A stretch of 64,000 nt of DNA from JALYOC01 sp036675345. Lineage in GTDB: Bacteria > Myxococcota > Myxococcia > Myxococcales > Myxococcaceae. The stretch lies in the NCBI GenBank assembly GCA_036675345.1, contig JAKFFE010000033.1:124001-188000 (forward strand), written 5' to 3'. This document shows positions 53,876-62,348 of the stretch, piece by piece (position 1 is the first letter of the stretch; each line of letters opens with the position of its first letter). The notes below the pieces were generated by a model. The model did no database searches, was not told the origin of the DNA, and saw nothing but the letters and a program-made list of their open reading frames with translations. Made by a program: the position numbers and the translations under genes.

Positions 53876-55942
53876 ATGACCTCGTTGCTCGTCGTGACCG
53901 CGGTGCTGGCCGCCACCCCGCAGCAGTACGTGCAGACCCGCTTTGGCGATCAGGCCATCGCCCAGCTGTTCGCCGCGGAGGTGGCGCAGCTGTCCGCCGC
54001 CGACAAGCAGATCGCCTGGAATCTGGTGCTGGCCGCCCATGCCGGGGAGGAGATCCAGTACGACCAGCTGGGCTGGAAGAACGTGGAGGCCAAGCGGCTG
54101 CTGGAGCGGGTGTACCTGTTCGGGCGCGCGGGCGACGCCGGCTTCGAGGCCCAGCTGACCGACTACCTGCGGCGCTTCTACGGGAACACCGGCAACCACG
54201 ACCACAACACCGGGGTGAAGTTCGTCCCCACCTTCAGCTTCGAGGCGCTGCGCGCGGCGGCCCAGCGGGCGCTGGCGGCGGGGGCGCCGTTCCCGCAGCG
54301 GGACGCGGCGGCGCTGGACGCCCACCTGGCCTGGTTGCGCCCCACCCTGTTCGACGCGGCCTTCGAGCCCCAGTCCACCAGCAAGTCCCCGCCGCCGGGG
54401 CAGGACCTGGTCACCGCCTCCTCCAACACCGCCTACGGCCCGGGCGTGACCCTGGCGGACCTGGAGAAGTTCGAGGAGAAGAACGCGCTCAACTCGCGGG
54501 TGCTCAAGGAGGGCGGGAAGCTGAGGGAGGTGGTGTTCCGCTCCGGCACCCCCGATGGCAGCGTGCCCGCCGGGCGGTATGCGGACGCGCTGGCCCGGGT
54601 GAACGCCCACCTGAAGGCGGCGGCGGCGGTGGCCCAGCCGGATCAGCGGGAGGCGCTGCAGCGGCTGATCCGCTACTTCCAGAGCGGGGACCTGGCGGAC
54701 TGGGACGCCTACAACATCGCCTGGCTCAAGGCGGACCCCACGGTGGACGTCAACCTGGGGTTCATCGAGACCTACGTGGACGCCCGCGGACAGAAGGGCC
54801 AGTGGGAGGCGCTGATCAACTTCAAGGCCCCGGCGGAGCAGAAGGTGATGGATCTGCTGGCGGAGAACACCCTGTACTTCGAGCAGAAGATGCCCTGGCC
54901 GGAGCAGTACAAGCGCACCGAGATCGCGCCCCCGGTGGCCAAGGCGATCAACTTCATCGCCGCCTATCCGCAGCCGCCGGCGGGGATCAACCTCCCCAAC
55001 GAGCAGCACATCCGCCAGAAGTACGGCAGCAAGAGCGTGCTGGTGGCCAACACCATGGAGACCGCGGCGGCGGTGCGCCGGATCCCGCTCTCGCTGGAGT
55101 TCTCGGTGGACGCGGCGCAGCGGAAGACCTCGGAGCAGTACGCGGTGGAGGCGCGCAAGCTGCTGGTGGCGTTCCACGAGGTCACCGGTCACGCCTCGGG
55201 CCAGGTGGACAAGAACCTCAAGGGCAATCCCTCCTCGCACCTCAAGGAGTACGACAACACCCTGGAGGAGGCGCGCGCGGATCTGGTGGCGCTGTGGCAC
55301 GCGTTTGATCCCAAGCTCAAGGCGCTGAACCCGGAGTACGAGGAGATCGCCAAGCAGATGTACCGGGACTTCCTGGTGGACTGCCTGGTGATCCACAGCC
55401 GGACCCACGGGGACACCTTCGAGGAGGACCACCAGCGCGGCGAGCACCTGACCGCGAACTTCCTGATCGAGAAGGGGGCGGTGAAGGTCCGGAAGATCAA
55501 GCAGCCGGCCGGCTCGGCGGTGAAGGTGAAGACCTACTACGTGGTGGAGGACTTCCCGAAGGTCCGCGCCGCGGTGGGGGAGCTGCTCTCCAAGCTGATG
55601 GTGATCAAGGCCACCGGCGACTACCAGGGGATCAAGACCCTGGTGAACCGGCTGGGGGTGAAGCTGGATCCCGCGCTGCGCGACGAGGTGGTGGCGCGGG
55701 TGAAGGCCGCCAATGTCCCCACGGTGGTGTACTTCAGCTCCCCCCGCATCGCCCCGGTGGTGGACGCCCAGGGGAAGGTCTCCGACCTGGCGGTCTCCCA
55801 TGATCAGGACTTCATCCTTCAGCACCTGGAGCGTTCGGTGCTGGGGAGGCTGTCGCCGGAAGAGGCGGTGAAGTTCGCCGAGCAGCCGGTGACCGAGGAC
55901 TCGCTGCGGGCGGGGTTCAAGGCGATCACCGCCGGGATGTGA
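53876..55942 (+). CDS. M49 (dipeptidyl peptidase III-like) metallopeptidase
   Basis: A 688-residue peptidase of family M49. The zinc motif HEVTGH (HExxGH) is at 434-439 and the third ligand block EEARAD at 464-469, with the Glu and Asp layout of DPP III. DPP III removes dipeptides from the N terminus of short peptides. A signal peptide (MTSLLVVTAVLA) suggests export to the periplasm, unlike cytosolic DPP III. The ATG at 53876 is preceded by GGGAG; the ATG at 53846 lacks one. Confidence 0.85.
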   Translation: MTSLLVVTAVLAATPQQYVQTRFGDQAIAQLFAAEVAQLSAADKQIAWNLVLAAHAGEEIQYDQLGWKNVEAKRLLERVYLFGRAGDAGFEAQLTDYLRRFYGNTGNHDHNTGVKFVPTFSFEALRAAAQRALAAGAPFPQRDAAALDAHLAWLRPTLFDAAFEPQSTSKSPPPGQDLVTASSNTAYGPGVTLADLEKFEEKNALNSRVLKEGGKLREVVFRSGTPDGSVPAGRYADALARVNAHLKAAAAVAQPDQREALQRLIRYFQSGDLADWDAYNIAWLKADPTVDVNLGFIETYVDARGQKGQWEALINFKAPAEQKVMDLLAENTLYFEQKMPWPEQYKRTEIAPPVAKAINFIAAYPQPPAGINLPNEQHIRQKYGSKSVLVANTMETAAAVRRIPLSLEFSVDAAQRKTSEQYAVEARKLLVAFHEVTGHASGQVDKNLKGNPSSHLKEYDNTLEEARADLVALWHAFDPKLKALNPEYEEIAKQMYRDFLVDCLVIHSRTHGDTFEEDHQRGEHLTANFLIEKGAVKVRKIKQPAGSAVKVKTYYVVEDFPKVRAAVGELLSKLMVIKATGDYQGIKTLVNRLGVKLDPALRDEVVARVKAANVPTVVYFSSPRIAPVVDAQGKVSDLAVSHDQDFILQHLERSVLGRLSPEEAVKFAEQPVTEDSLRAGFKAITAGM

Positions 55943-56061
55943 CCCCGGGGCGGCGGGCGCCCACACCTCCAGTCAATTTCGCGGTCGCCACTCACCGGCC
56001 AATTTCGACCACTGGCCGGTCTGCCGTTTGCGCCGAACCGCAGAGGTGCTTCATTGCCTGC

Positions 56062-57558
56062 GTGATCCGGCGCGAACCCACTTCCTCTTGGCCAGCCCCA
56101 CTCGGGCTGGCGCTGCTGACCGGGCTGGCCCTGGTCGCCACCGGCTGTCAGCGCAAGTCCCAGACCGCGGCGCCGAAGGTGGTGCTGGAATCCTGTCGGG
56201 AGTCCGGCCTGGAGGGCGACGTCACCTGCGGCACCTATGAGGTGTACGAGGATCGCGCCGCGCGCACCGGGCGGAAGATCGCGCTGAACATCGTGGTGGC
56301 CAAGGCGCTGGCGCCCTCCCCCCAGCCGGACCCGCTGTTCGTGCTGGCGGGCGGACCGGGACAGGCGGCCACCGAGATCGCCGAGCAGATCCTGCCCGCC
56401 TTCGCCCGGGTCCGTCGCCAGCGGGACGTGGTGTTCGTGGACCAGCGCGGGACCGGCAAGTCCAACCCGCTGGATTGCGATCCCCAGCGTCCGGACGCGG
56501 GGCTGGCCGAGCAGCTGGAGGAGATCGACCAGATCGCCGAACTCAAGAGGTGCCTGGCCGGCTACGACGCCGACCCGCGCCTGTACACCACCGCGATCGC
56601 GATGGATGACCTGGACGAGGTGCGCGACGCGCTGGGCTACCCGAAGATCAACCTCTGGGGCGGCTCCTACGGAACCCGCGCGGCGCTGGTCTATCTGCGC
56701 CAGCACGGAGAGCGGGCGCGGACCGCGATCATCGACGGGGTGGCGCCGGTGGACCTGCGGCTGCCGCTCTCCTTCGCCAAGGACGGACAGCGGGCGCTGG
56801 ATCTGCTGCTGGCGCACTGCGAGCAGGACCCTGCCTGCCAGAAGGCCTTCCCCCAGCTGCGCCCGGAGCTGCAGGCGCTTTTGGCCCGGCTCCAGCAGCA
56901 GCCGGTGGAGCTGACCGCCGAGCACCCGCTGACCGGCGCCCCGGAGCCGGTGAAGATCTCCCACAAGCAGTTCACCTCCAACCTGCGCGGGCTGCTCTAT
57001 GTGCCGGAGGCGGCCAGCCTGATGCCGCTGACCATCTCCCGGGCCTCGGCGGGGGACTTCGCGCCCTATCTGGCGCAGGCCACGATGCTCAGCGGCGGCT
57101 TCCAGAAGGGGATGAGCGTGGGGATGTTCTTCTCGATCATCTGCGCGGAGGACGCGCCGCTGGTGAAGGAGGAGGACATCGCGCAGCAGACCGCCGGCAC
57201 CTTCCTGGGGGACGTGTTCACCCGCGAGATCCTGGAGGTGTGTCAGATCTGGCCGCGCGGCTTCCTTCCTGAGGGCTACCACCAGCCGGTGCAGTCCGCG
57301 GTGCCGACCTTCATCCTCTCCGGGGAGCTGGACCCGGTCACCCCGCCCGCCTACGGAGAGGCCACCCGGCAGCACCTGAGCAACTCCCGCCACCTGGTGG
57401 TCCCGGGCGTGGGGCACGGGGTCACCTCCCAGGGCTGCGTGCCGCGGCTGATCTCCGAGTTCATCGCCCAGGGCAGCGCGGAGAAGCTGGATCTCTCCTG
57501 CGCCGAGTCGCTGCAGCGTCCTCCCTTCTTCATCACCTTCGCCGGCCCGACCCGCTGA
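56062..57558 (+). CDS. Alpha/beta-hydrolase lipoprotein (TAP-like)
   Basis: A 498-residue lipoprotein with lipobox LVATGC (Cys near residue 30) and an alpha/beta-hydrolase fold. Catalytic triad: Ser202 in GGSYGT, Asp424 in GELDPVTP and His452 in GVGHGV, with the TAP-like C-terminal region found in Streptomyces tripeptidyl aminopeptidases. Oxyanion HGGGPG-type motif reads VLAGGPGQ. It probably cleaves peptides at the cell surface. The GTG at 56062 is the best start; the upstream frame has no lipoprotein sense. Confidence 0.83.
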   Translation: MIRREPTSSWPAPLGLALLTGLALVATGCQRKSQTAAPKVVLESCRESGLEGDVTCGTYEVYEDRAARTGRKIALNIVVAKALAPSPQPDPLFVLAGGPGQAATEIAEQILPAFARVRRQRDVVFVDQRGTGKSNPLDCDPQRPDAGLAEQLEEIDQIAELKRCLAGYDADPRLYTTAIAMDDLDEVRDALGYPKINLWGGSYGTRAALVYLRQHGERARTAIIDGVAPVDLRLPLSFAKDGQRALDLLLAHCEQDPACQKAFPQLRPELQALLARLQQQPVELTAEHPLTGAPEPVKISHKQFTSNLRGLLYVPEAASLMPLTISRASAGDFAPYLAQATMLSGGFQKGMSVGMFFSIICAEDAPLVKEEDIAQQTAGTFLGDVFTREILEVCQIWPRGFLPEGYHQPVQSAVPTFILSGELDPVTPPAYGEATRQHLSNSRHLVVPGVGHGVTSQGCVPRLISEFIAQGSAEKLDLSCAESLQRPPFFITFAGPTR

Positions 57559-57568
57559 GGAGTCTGAC

Positions 57569-58303
57569 GTGATCGAAGTAACCAATCTGGCCAAGCGCTT
57601 CGGCGAGGTGACCGCGGTGAAGGACGTCTCCTTCCGCGCCGCCGACCACTCGGTGACCGGCCTCCTGGGGCCCAACGGCGCCGGGAAGACCACCACCCTG
57701 CGGATGCTGTACGCGTTGGTCACCCCCGACGGGGGCCATGCCCGGGTGGATGGGGTGGACGTGGCCAGCGATCCATTGGAGACCCGGCGCCGGATCGGAG
57801 TGCTGCCCGATGCCCGGGGCCTGTACCCGCGGCTGACCGCCCGGGAGAACATCCGCTACTACGGCAAGCTCCATGGGATGGGCGGGGCGGAGCTGGAGAA
57901 GCGGATCGACGCCCTGGCCGATCTGCTGGAGATGAAGGAGATCATCGGCCGCCGCGCGGAGGGGTTCTCCCAGGGCGAGCGGGCCAAGGTGGCGATCGCC
58001 CGGGCGCTGATCCACGACCCCAAGAACGTGCTGTTGGATGAGCCCACCAACGGGCTGGACGTGATGAGCACCCGCGCGATGCGTGAGCTGATCCGCCGGC
58101 TGCGCGACGAGGGCCGGTGCGTGATCTTCTCCAGCCACGTGATGCAGGAGGTCAGCGCGCTGTGCGACCGGATCGTGGTGGTGGCCCAGGGACGGGTGGT
58201 GGCGGATGGGACCCCGGATGAGATCCGGCAGAGCACCGGCAAGGAGAACCTGGAGGAGGCGTTCGTCTCGGTGATCGGTTCGGACAAGGGGCTGGTCCAG
58301 TGA
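57569..58303 (+). CDS. natA: ABC transporter ATP-binding protein (NatA-like)
   Basis: A 244-residue ABC ATPase: Walker A GPNGAGKT at 34-41, signature FSQGERAKVAIARAL, Walker B VLLDEPTNGLD and the H-loop SSHVMQE. The overall sequence resembles NatA of the sodium/antibiotic exporter family. GTG start preceded by GAGGAG. The stop TGA overlaps the start of the permease gene. Located 10 bp after the TAP-like hydrolase gene. Confidence 0.85.
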   Translation: MIEVTNLAKRFGEVTAVKDVSFRAADHSVTGLLGPNGAGKTTTLRMLYALVTPDGGHARVDGVDVASDPLETRRRIGVLPDARGLYPRLTARENIRYYGKLHGMGGAELEKRIDALADLLEMKEIIGRRAEGFSQGERAKVAIARALIHDPKNVLLDEPTNGLDVMSTRAMRELIRRLRDEGRCVIFSSHVMQEVSALCDRIVVVAQGRVVADGTPDEIRQSTGKENLEEAFVSVIGSDKGLVQ

Positions 58304-59469
58304 TGCGGCTGATCGGGGTGGTGCTGGGCAAGGAGCTGATGGACCACATGCGGGACAAGCGGTCGGTGATGACCGCGTTGATCTTCCCGGTGCTGGGCCC
58401 GGTGATGTTCGCGGGGATGTTCACGATCATGGCCGGCTGGATGCGCGAGGACCGGCCGCTGCAGCTGTCGGTGGTGGGGACCGAGAACGCCCCCAACCTG
58501 ATCGCTTTCTTGGAGCGCGCCGGGGCGCAGCTGACCCCGGCCCCTACCGACTACGAGCAGCAGGTCCAGGACGGCGACCTGGACGTGGTGCTGGTGATCC
58601 CCAAGGACTACGGGGACGACTTCGAGGCCGGCCGCAGCGCCAAGCTGGAGCTGGTGGTGGACAACTCGCGCAACCAGGCCCGGGTGCCGATCCGCCGCAC
58701 CCAGCGGTTGCTGGACGGGTACGGGGCCCAGGTGGCCACCCTGCGGCTGCTGGCGCGGGGGATCAGCCCGGAGCTGGCCCGGCCACTCCACGTGGACGAG
58801 GTGGATCTGGCCACCTCCGCCAAGATGGCCTCCAACGCGCTGAACATGATTCCGCTGTTCCTGCTGATGGCGGCCTTGATGGGCGGGATGCACCTGGCGA
58901 TCGACTCCACCGCCGGAGAGCGGGAGCGGGGTTCGCTGGAGCCGCTGTTGCTCAATCCGATCTCCCGCTCGGCGCTGGTGGCCGGAAAGTGGCTGGCCAC
59001 CATCATCGCCACCACGGTGACTGTGTTGCTGACCCTGCTGGGCTTCAAGATCGCGATCGGCCGGGTACCGCTGGAGGACCTGGGCGTCCGCGCCGACCTG
59101 GGGATCGAGCAGATGCTGTCCATCCTGGCGGTGGTGCTGCCGCTGACCCTGATGGCGTCCGCGGCCCAGGTGCTGATCTCCACCTTCGCCCGCAGCTTCA
59201 AGGAGGCGCAGTCCTACATCCAGGTGCTGGTGATGATCCCGGTGCTGCCCTCGGCGTTCCTCAGCCTCAGCCCGATCAAGACCCAGCTGTGGATGATGGC
59301 CATCCCCTTCCTGGGCCAGAACCTGCTGGTCACCAGCTTGATGCGCGGAGAAGGCATGGACCCGATGGGCCTGCTCCTCTCCCTGGTGGGAGTGCTGGTG
59401 GTGACCGGAATCTGTCTGGCCGCCACGGTGAAGATGCTGGGCAGCGAGCGGGTGGTGTTCGGGAGGTAG
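58303..59469 (+). CDS. natB: ABC transporter permease (NatB-like)
   Basis: A 388-residue membrane protein: N-terminal helix (about 20-42), a large extracytoplasmic domain of about 140 residues, then five to six C-terminal helices starting MASNALNMIPLFLLMAALMGGM, with GERERGSLEPLLLNPISR, the ABC-2 family signature. NatAB exports sodium in Bacillus and related pumps export drugs; the substrate here is inferred. TGATG overlap with natA shows co-translation. Confidence 0.83.
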   Translation: MRLIGVVLGKELMDHMRDKRSVMTALIFPVLGPVMFAGMFTIMAGWMREDRPLQLSVVGTENAPNLIAFLERAGAQLTPAPTDYEQQVQDGDLDVVLVIPKDYGDDFEAGRSAKLELVVDNSRNQARVPIRRTQRLLDGYGAQVATLRLLARGISPELARPLHVDEVDLATSAKMASNALNMIPLFLLMAALMGGMHLAIDSTAGERERGSLEPLLLNPISRSALVAGKWLATIIATTVTVLLTLLGFKIAIGRVPLEDLGVRADLGIEQMLSILAVVLPLTLMASAAQVLISTFARSFKEAQSYIQVLVMIPVLPSAFLSLSPIKTQLWMMAIPFLGQNLLVTSLMRGEGMDPMGLLLSLVGVLVVTGICLAATVKMLGSERVVFGR

Positions 59470-59528
59470 GGGGGGCCATCCAGCGCGCCTCCGACGCGGC
59501 CGTCGGCTTCGGCGGAAGGCCCGGCCCG

Positions 59529-59642
59529 CTAGTCTGCGGCGGTCCCGGCCTTCGCGGCCCGCACGGCGGCCGTTCCCCCCACCACGGTGAAGTCCACCCC
59601 GGCTTCGCTCAACAAACGAAGCAGGCTGAGGCTGTCATTCAC
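59529..59642 (-). pseudogene. Truncated nucleotidyltransferase fragment
   Basis: A 37-residue frame beginning GTG, overlapping the stop of the preceding small gene, reads SLSLLRLLSEAGVDFTVVGGTAAVRAAKAGTAAD then TAG. The LxxLxxxGVDFxVVGGxAA pattern is the N terminus of a nucleotidyltransferase domain, but the catalytic GSxxR/DxD region is missing. It looks like the 5' remnant of a gene normally partnered with the adjacent small protein. Confidence 0.45.
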
Positions 59643-59853
59643 TGTGGGGCCGCGCTGCCCTCAGGCGCTCGTGGAATTCGACCGCCTGCTGCATCCGCCG
59701 GAGACGCTGCGCCGGGGTCAGCGCCAGGTTCTCCAGCAGCAAGGTGACGTCGATCCCGAAGTCAATCGCGGCTTCCCAGTCTGGACCGAAGGACGGCAAG
59801 TGCTTGCGCGCCCAATCCGCCGAGTAGGAATCGTGATCTGCTTCGGAGGCCAT
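59635..59853 (-). CDS. Small acidic/helical protein upstream of nucleotidyltransferase remnant
   Basis: A 72-residue protein (MASEADHDSYSADWARKH...DVTLLLENLALTPAQRLRRMQQAVEF), helical and charged. Short proteins of this type often precede a minimal nucleotidyltransferase gene in bacterial genomes; the overlap of its stop with the fragment start (GTGAATGA) repeats that arrangement. Function unknown. The downstream partner is broken. Confidence 0.55.
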   Translation of the reverse strand: MASEADHDSYSADWARKHLPSFGPDWEAAIDFGIDVTLLLENLALTPAQRLRRMQQAVEFHERLRAARPHSE

Positions 59854-59930
59854 TGCCCCGGGATTATCCACCCCCGCCCAGGCACCGTCCATCGCGACCC
59901 ATGCACCAGGAGCACTGCGAATATTCCGGG

Positions 59931-60287
59931 CGACCCAGCGCGAGCGACCCAGCGAGAGCGACCCGGCGAGAGCGACCCAGCGAGAGCGACCCAGCGCGAG
60001 CGACCCAGCGCGAGCGACCCAGCGTGAGCGACCCAGCGAGAGCGACCCAGCGCGAGCGACCCAGCGAGAGCGACCCAGCGCGAGCGACCCGGCGAGAGCG
60101 ACCCAGCGCGAGCGACCCGGCGAGAGCGACCCAGCGTGAGCGACCCAGCGTGAGCGACCCAGCGCGAGCGACCCAGCGTGAGCGACCCAGCGTGAGCGAC
60201 CCAGCGCGAGCGACCCAGCGCGAGCGACCCAGCGCGAGCGACCCAGCGCGAGCGACCCAGCGACCGCGACCCAGCGCGAGCGACCCC
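59931..60287. repeat. 14-bp minisatellite, 25 copies plus a half unit
   Basis: Consensus unit GCGNGAGCGACCCA repeated 25 times (first bases CGACCCA are a half unit). Position 4 varies C, A or T but never G; the last base is A or G (C in the final unit); only one unit (GCGACCGCGACCCA) departs elsewhere. The 14-bp period rotates through all three frames, so long frames open on both strands are an artefact. It lies next to the truncated nucleotidyltransferase locus. Confidence 0.92.
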
Positions 60288-60328
60288 GTCGCCCGGCGTC
60301 GATCCGTCCCGGCGGCGTCTCGAGCCTC

Positions 60329-60420
60329 CAACACAACGGAGTGACACCGGGGGCAGTGCGCTGCGATTTCGCCGTCGTTTTCTCGCAGCGCAGTGCCCGC
60401 ACGGTCACTCCGTTGTGTTG
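60329..60420. repeat. 92-bp near-perfect palindrome
   Basis: Outer arms CAACACAACGGAGTGAC (60329-60345) and GTCACTCCGTTGTGTTG (60404-60420) pair perfectly over 17 bp. Inner arms 60351-60366 (GGGCAGTGCGCTGCGA) and 60383-60398 pair over 16 bp with one mismatch. Five unpaired bases separate the two arms on each side, and the loop is TTTCGCCGTCGTTTTC. A 92-bp fold like this resembles a small non-autonomous element or a large terminator. It follows the minisatellite by 41 bp. Confidence 0.8.
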
Positions 60421-60919
60421 AGCCGGGGCCAGGGCAGCGCTGGATTCGAGCCCCCAGCTTCCCCCCGTCGCATCCGGCAGAGCGGCTGTTGCCCGGGAGC
60501 AAGAAGGGGCCTCAGTGGATCTCGAGCCCAGCTCAGGGGCACAGACGCTGACCCAGTCGAAGCTGCCTCCTCCTCCGACGGAGGCCTCACCCGAGCCGCT
60601 ACGGGGAAGTTGGTGGCACAGGCCCCTCCGCTGCGCGGCTTGGGCCGGGGGACACGGTCTCCGAACGCCAAGGGTGCGGTCAGCGGCCAGGTCAGCCGCA
60701 AGGTGGAGACGTTCCTGTTGGCGTCGGGTTCGACCACCATCACCGAGGGGCGAGCGGGCCAATGACCGTGAAGGGCCCACCCCGGGGGCAGGTGTTCGGC
60801 CTCGCCGCCCCGCTCGAGGCTCCGTACCCGTCAGCGCTGGAGTCGCCCCAGGCCCGCCAAAGCCCGTCCGGCCGGACCCCGTCCCGGTGCTTAGATCTCC
60901 CAGCAGAAGGGAGCTGCCG
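60421..60919. other. About 500 bp with no convincing gene
   Basis: Frames of 110-116 codons exist on both strands (for example 60415-60765 plus and 60405-60743 minus) but their sequences look unlike any family I know, with no Shine-Dalgarno, and each overlaps the palindrome end or the other. The stretch may hold decayed coding sequence or regulatory DNA. I saw no promoter or RNA structure I could support. Confidence 0.4.
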
Positions 60920-61588
60920 ATGCCCAATCGACGCCTGCTCGTCTGCGGAGTCATCGCCTCGCTGCTGTACGTCGGAATCGACTGGCTGGCGGCGCTGCGT
61001 TACCCCGGGTACCACAGCTTCACAGCCCAGGTGGTCAGTGAGCTGATGGCCAGCGGGGCGCCCACCGAGCGCCTCGTCGATCCCCTCTTCCTGCTCTACA
61101 ACACGCTGGTCCTGGCGTTCGCGGTAGGCGTCTGGAGATCTGACCGCCGGAAACGATCCCGGATCACGGCCGCATCGCTGGCCGCCTTCGCGGCGATCGG
61201 CTTTCTGGGTCCCACCGTCCTGGAGATGAACGTCCGCGGGTCCGGAGAATCCACCTCGGACCTCCTTCACATCGTGCTCACCGGCGCGTTGGTGGTCCTG
61301 GTCCTGGCAACGGTGGTGGCCGGCGCCTCGCTCCGGGGGCGGGCCTTCCGCCTCTACTCGTATGCGACGGTGCTGCTGATCATCGCCTCGGGAATCCTGA
61401 CCTCGTTCCTGATTCGCGGGATCGGAACCGGAGAGCCCACCCCGTGGGTCGGGCTCTCCGAGCGGATCAACATCGGGTTGTTCCTGCTCTGGAGCACGGT
61501 GTTGGCGCTTTCGCTCCTCCAGGCTCCCCGACCGCTGGAGGCGCACCCGGGACCACCGGGTCTGCGCCGACCGCTCCCCGCCCGCTGA
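60920..61588 (+). CDS. DUF998-family membrane protein
   Basis: A 222-residue protein with about six membrane helices (LLVCGVIASLLYVGIDWL; PLFLLYNTLVLAFAVGVW; ITAASLAAFAAIGFLGP; DLLHIVLTGALVVLVLATVV; LYSYATVLLIIASGIL; LFLLWSTVLALSLLQAP). The layout and the YPGYHSFTAQVVSEL segment fit DUF998. Function not known. ATG at 60920 with AAGGGAG upstream. The coding sequence looks less extreme in GC3 than its neighbours, which could mean acquisition; this is an impression, not a measurement. Confidence 0.72.
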   Translation: MPNRRLLVCGVIASLLYVGIDWLAALRYPGYHSFTAQVVSELMASGAPTERLVDPLFLLYNTLVLAFAVGVWRSDRRKRSRITAASLAAFAAIGFLGPTVLEMNVRGSGESTSDLLHIVLTGALVVLVLATVVAGASLRGRAFRLYSYATVLLIIASGILTSFLIRGIGTGEPTPWVGLSERINIGLFLLWSTVLALSLLQAPRPLEAHPGPPGLRRPLPAR

Positions 61589-61798
61589 GAGGAGGAGCGC
61601 CCCGCGGAGGTTGAGGGCGTTCGGGGTGATCCCCCGCGGACGCGGTCCCCTTCATGGTGGGCGCCGGGCGGCAGATTCCCGCCCAAAGGACCTGGTCCCC
61701 TGGGGCCCCGACCCTACGAACTGCTCAACCTCAGGCTGTACGTCCCCGGAGCCCGACCTGGCGTGGCTGGATGGAGCGGGGGCGCTAGGCTTCGGGAC

Positions 61799-62305
61799 GT
61801 GCCGAAGGCAGACCGCTTCTCCTGGGCTGTGGAGGTGATGAAAGTCTCGCCCGCCGATTGGGTGCTGGAGATCGGCTGCGGTCGGGGTGTGGCGGTGGAG
61901 CGCGTCTCCCTCCAGTTGGACCGCGGGAAGCTCCTCGCCATCGATCGCTCCGAGAAGATGATCCAGGCCGCGACCGAGCGGAACGCCACCCGGATCAGCG
62001 AAGGGCAGGTGGAGCTGCGGGTCTCCACCCTGGAGGCGCTGGACCTGGGGCGGCAGCGCTTCGACAAGCTCTTCGCGATCAACGTGAACTTGTTCTGGAC
62101 GCGCGATCCCCAACCCGAGCTCGCGCTCTGCCGCCGGATGCTCAAGCCGGGGGGAACCCTCTTCCTGTTCTGGGAGGCGCCCGGCGCTGCAAAGGCGGAG
62201 CGGATCGCGGTCCAGGTGTCGGCGGCGATGAAGCGGGCCGGCCTCCGACCGCAGACTGTGCGGGGCCAGGCCTCGCAGGTCTGTGTGAAAGCCCCGGCGG
62301 CGTAG
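61799..62305 (+). CDS. Class I SAM-dependent methyltransferase
   Basis: A 168-residue methyltransferase with SAM motif I EIGCGRG at residues 25-30, LLAIDRSEKMI (motif II acidic residue) and LKPGGTLFLFWEAPG (motif III/post-III). It is short for the family but has the whole Rossmann core. Substrate unknown. GTG at 61799 gives the N terminus VPKADRFSWAVEVM, matching relatives; a GTG at 61763 would add 12 unrelated residues. The 210-bp gap upstream contains nothing I could assign. Confidence 0.78.
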   Translation: MPKADRFSWAVEVMKVSPADWVLEIGCGRGVAVERVSLQLDRGKLLAIDRSEKMIQAATERNATRISEGQVELRVSTLEALDLGRQRFDKLFAINVNLFWTRDPQPELALCRRMLKPGGTLFLFWEAPGAAKAERIAVQVSAAMKRAGLRPQTVRGQASQVCVKAPAA

Positions 62306-62348
62306 GGTCAGGGCTACAGTCCGGACGCTCTCTTCAAAGGGAATTGGC

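Noticed and set aside
52334..55966. A 1210-codon minus-strand frame across the DPP III-like gene
   Set aside because: Antisense shadow of the peptidase; only the part from 53734 downward has delta-60 repeats and a lipoprotein signal.
59931..60287. CRISPR array
   Set aside because: The units are 14 bp and contiguous with no spacers, and no cas genes are nearby.
60329..60420. attC site of an integron
   Set aside because: The right end matches GTTRRRY but the left end lacks the RYYYAAC partner, the stem is too perfect and no integrase or cassette array is present.
59587..60954. Long open frames through the minisatellite on both strands (repeated SDPARATQRERPSE and GSLALGRSRWVARA)
   Set aside because: A 14-bp period with no stop codon in any frame opens all frames by itself; there is no start signal or homologue.
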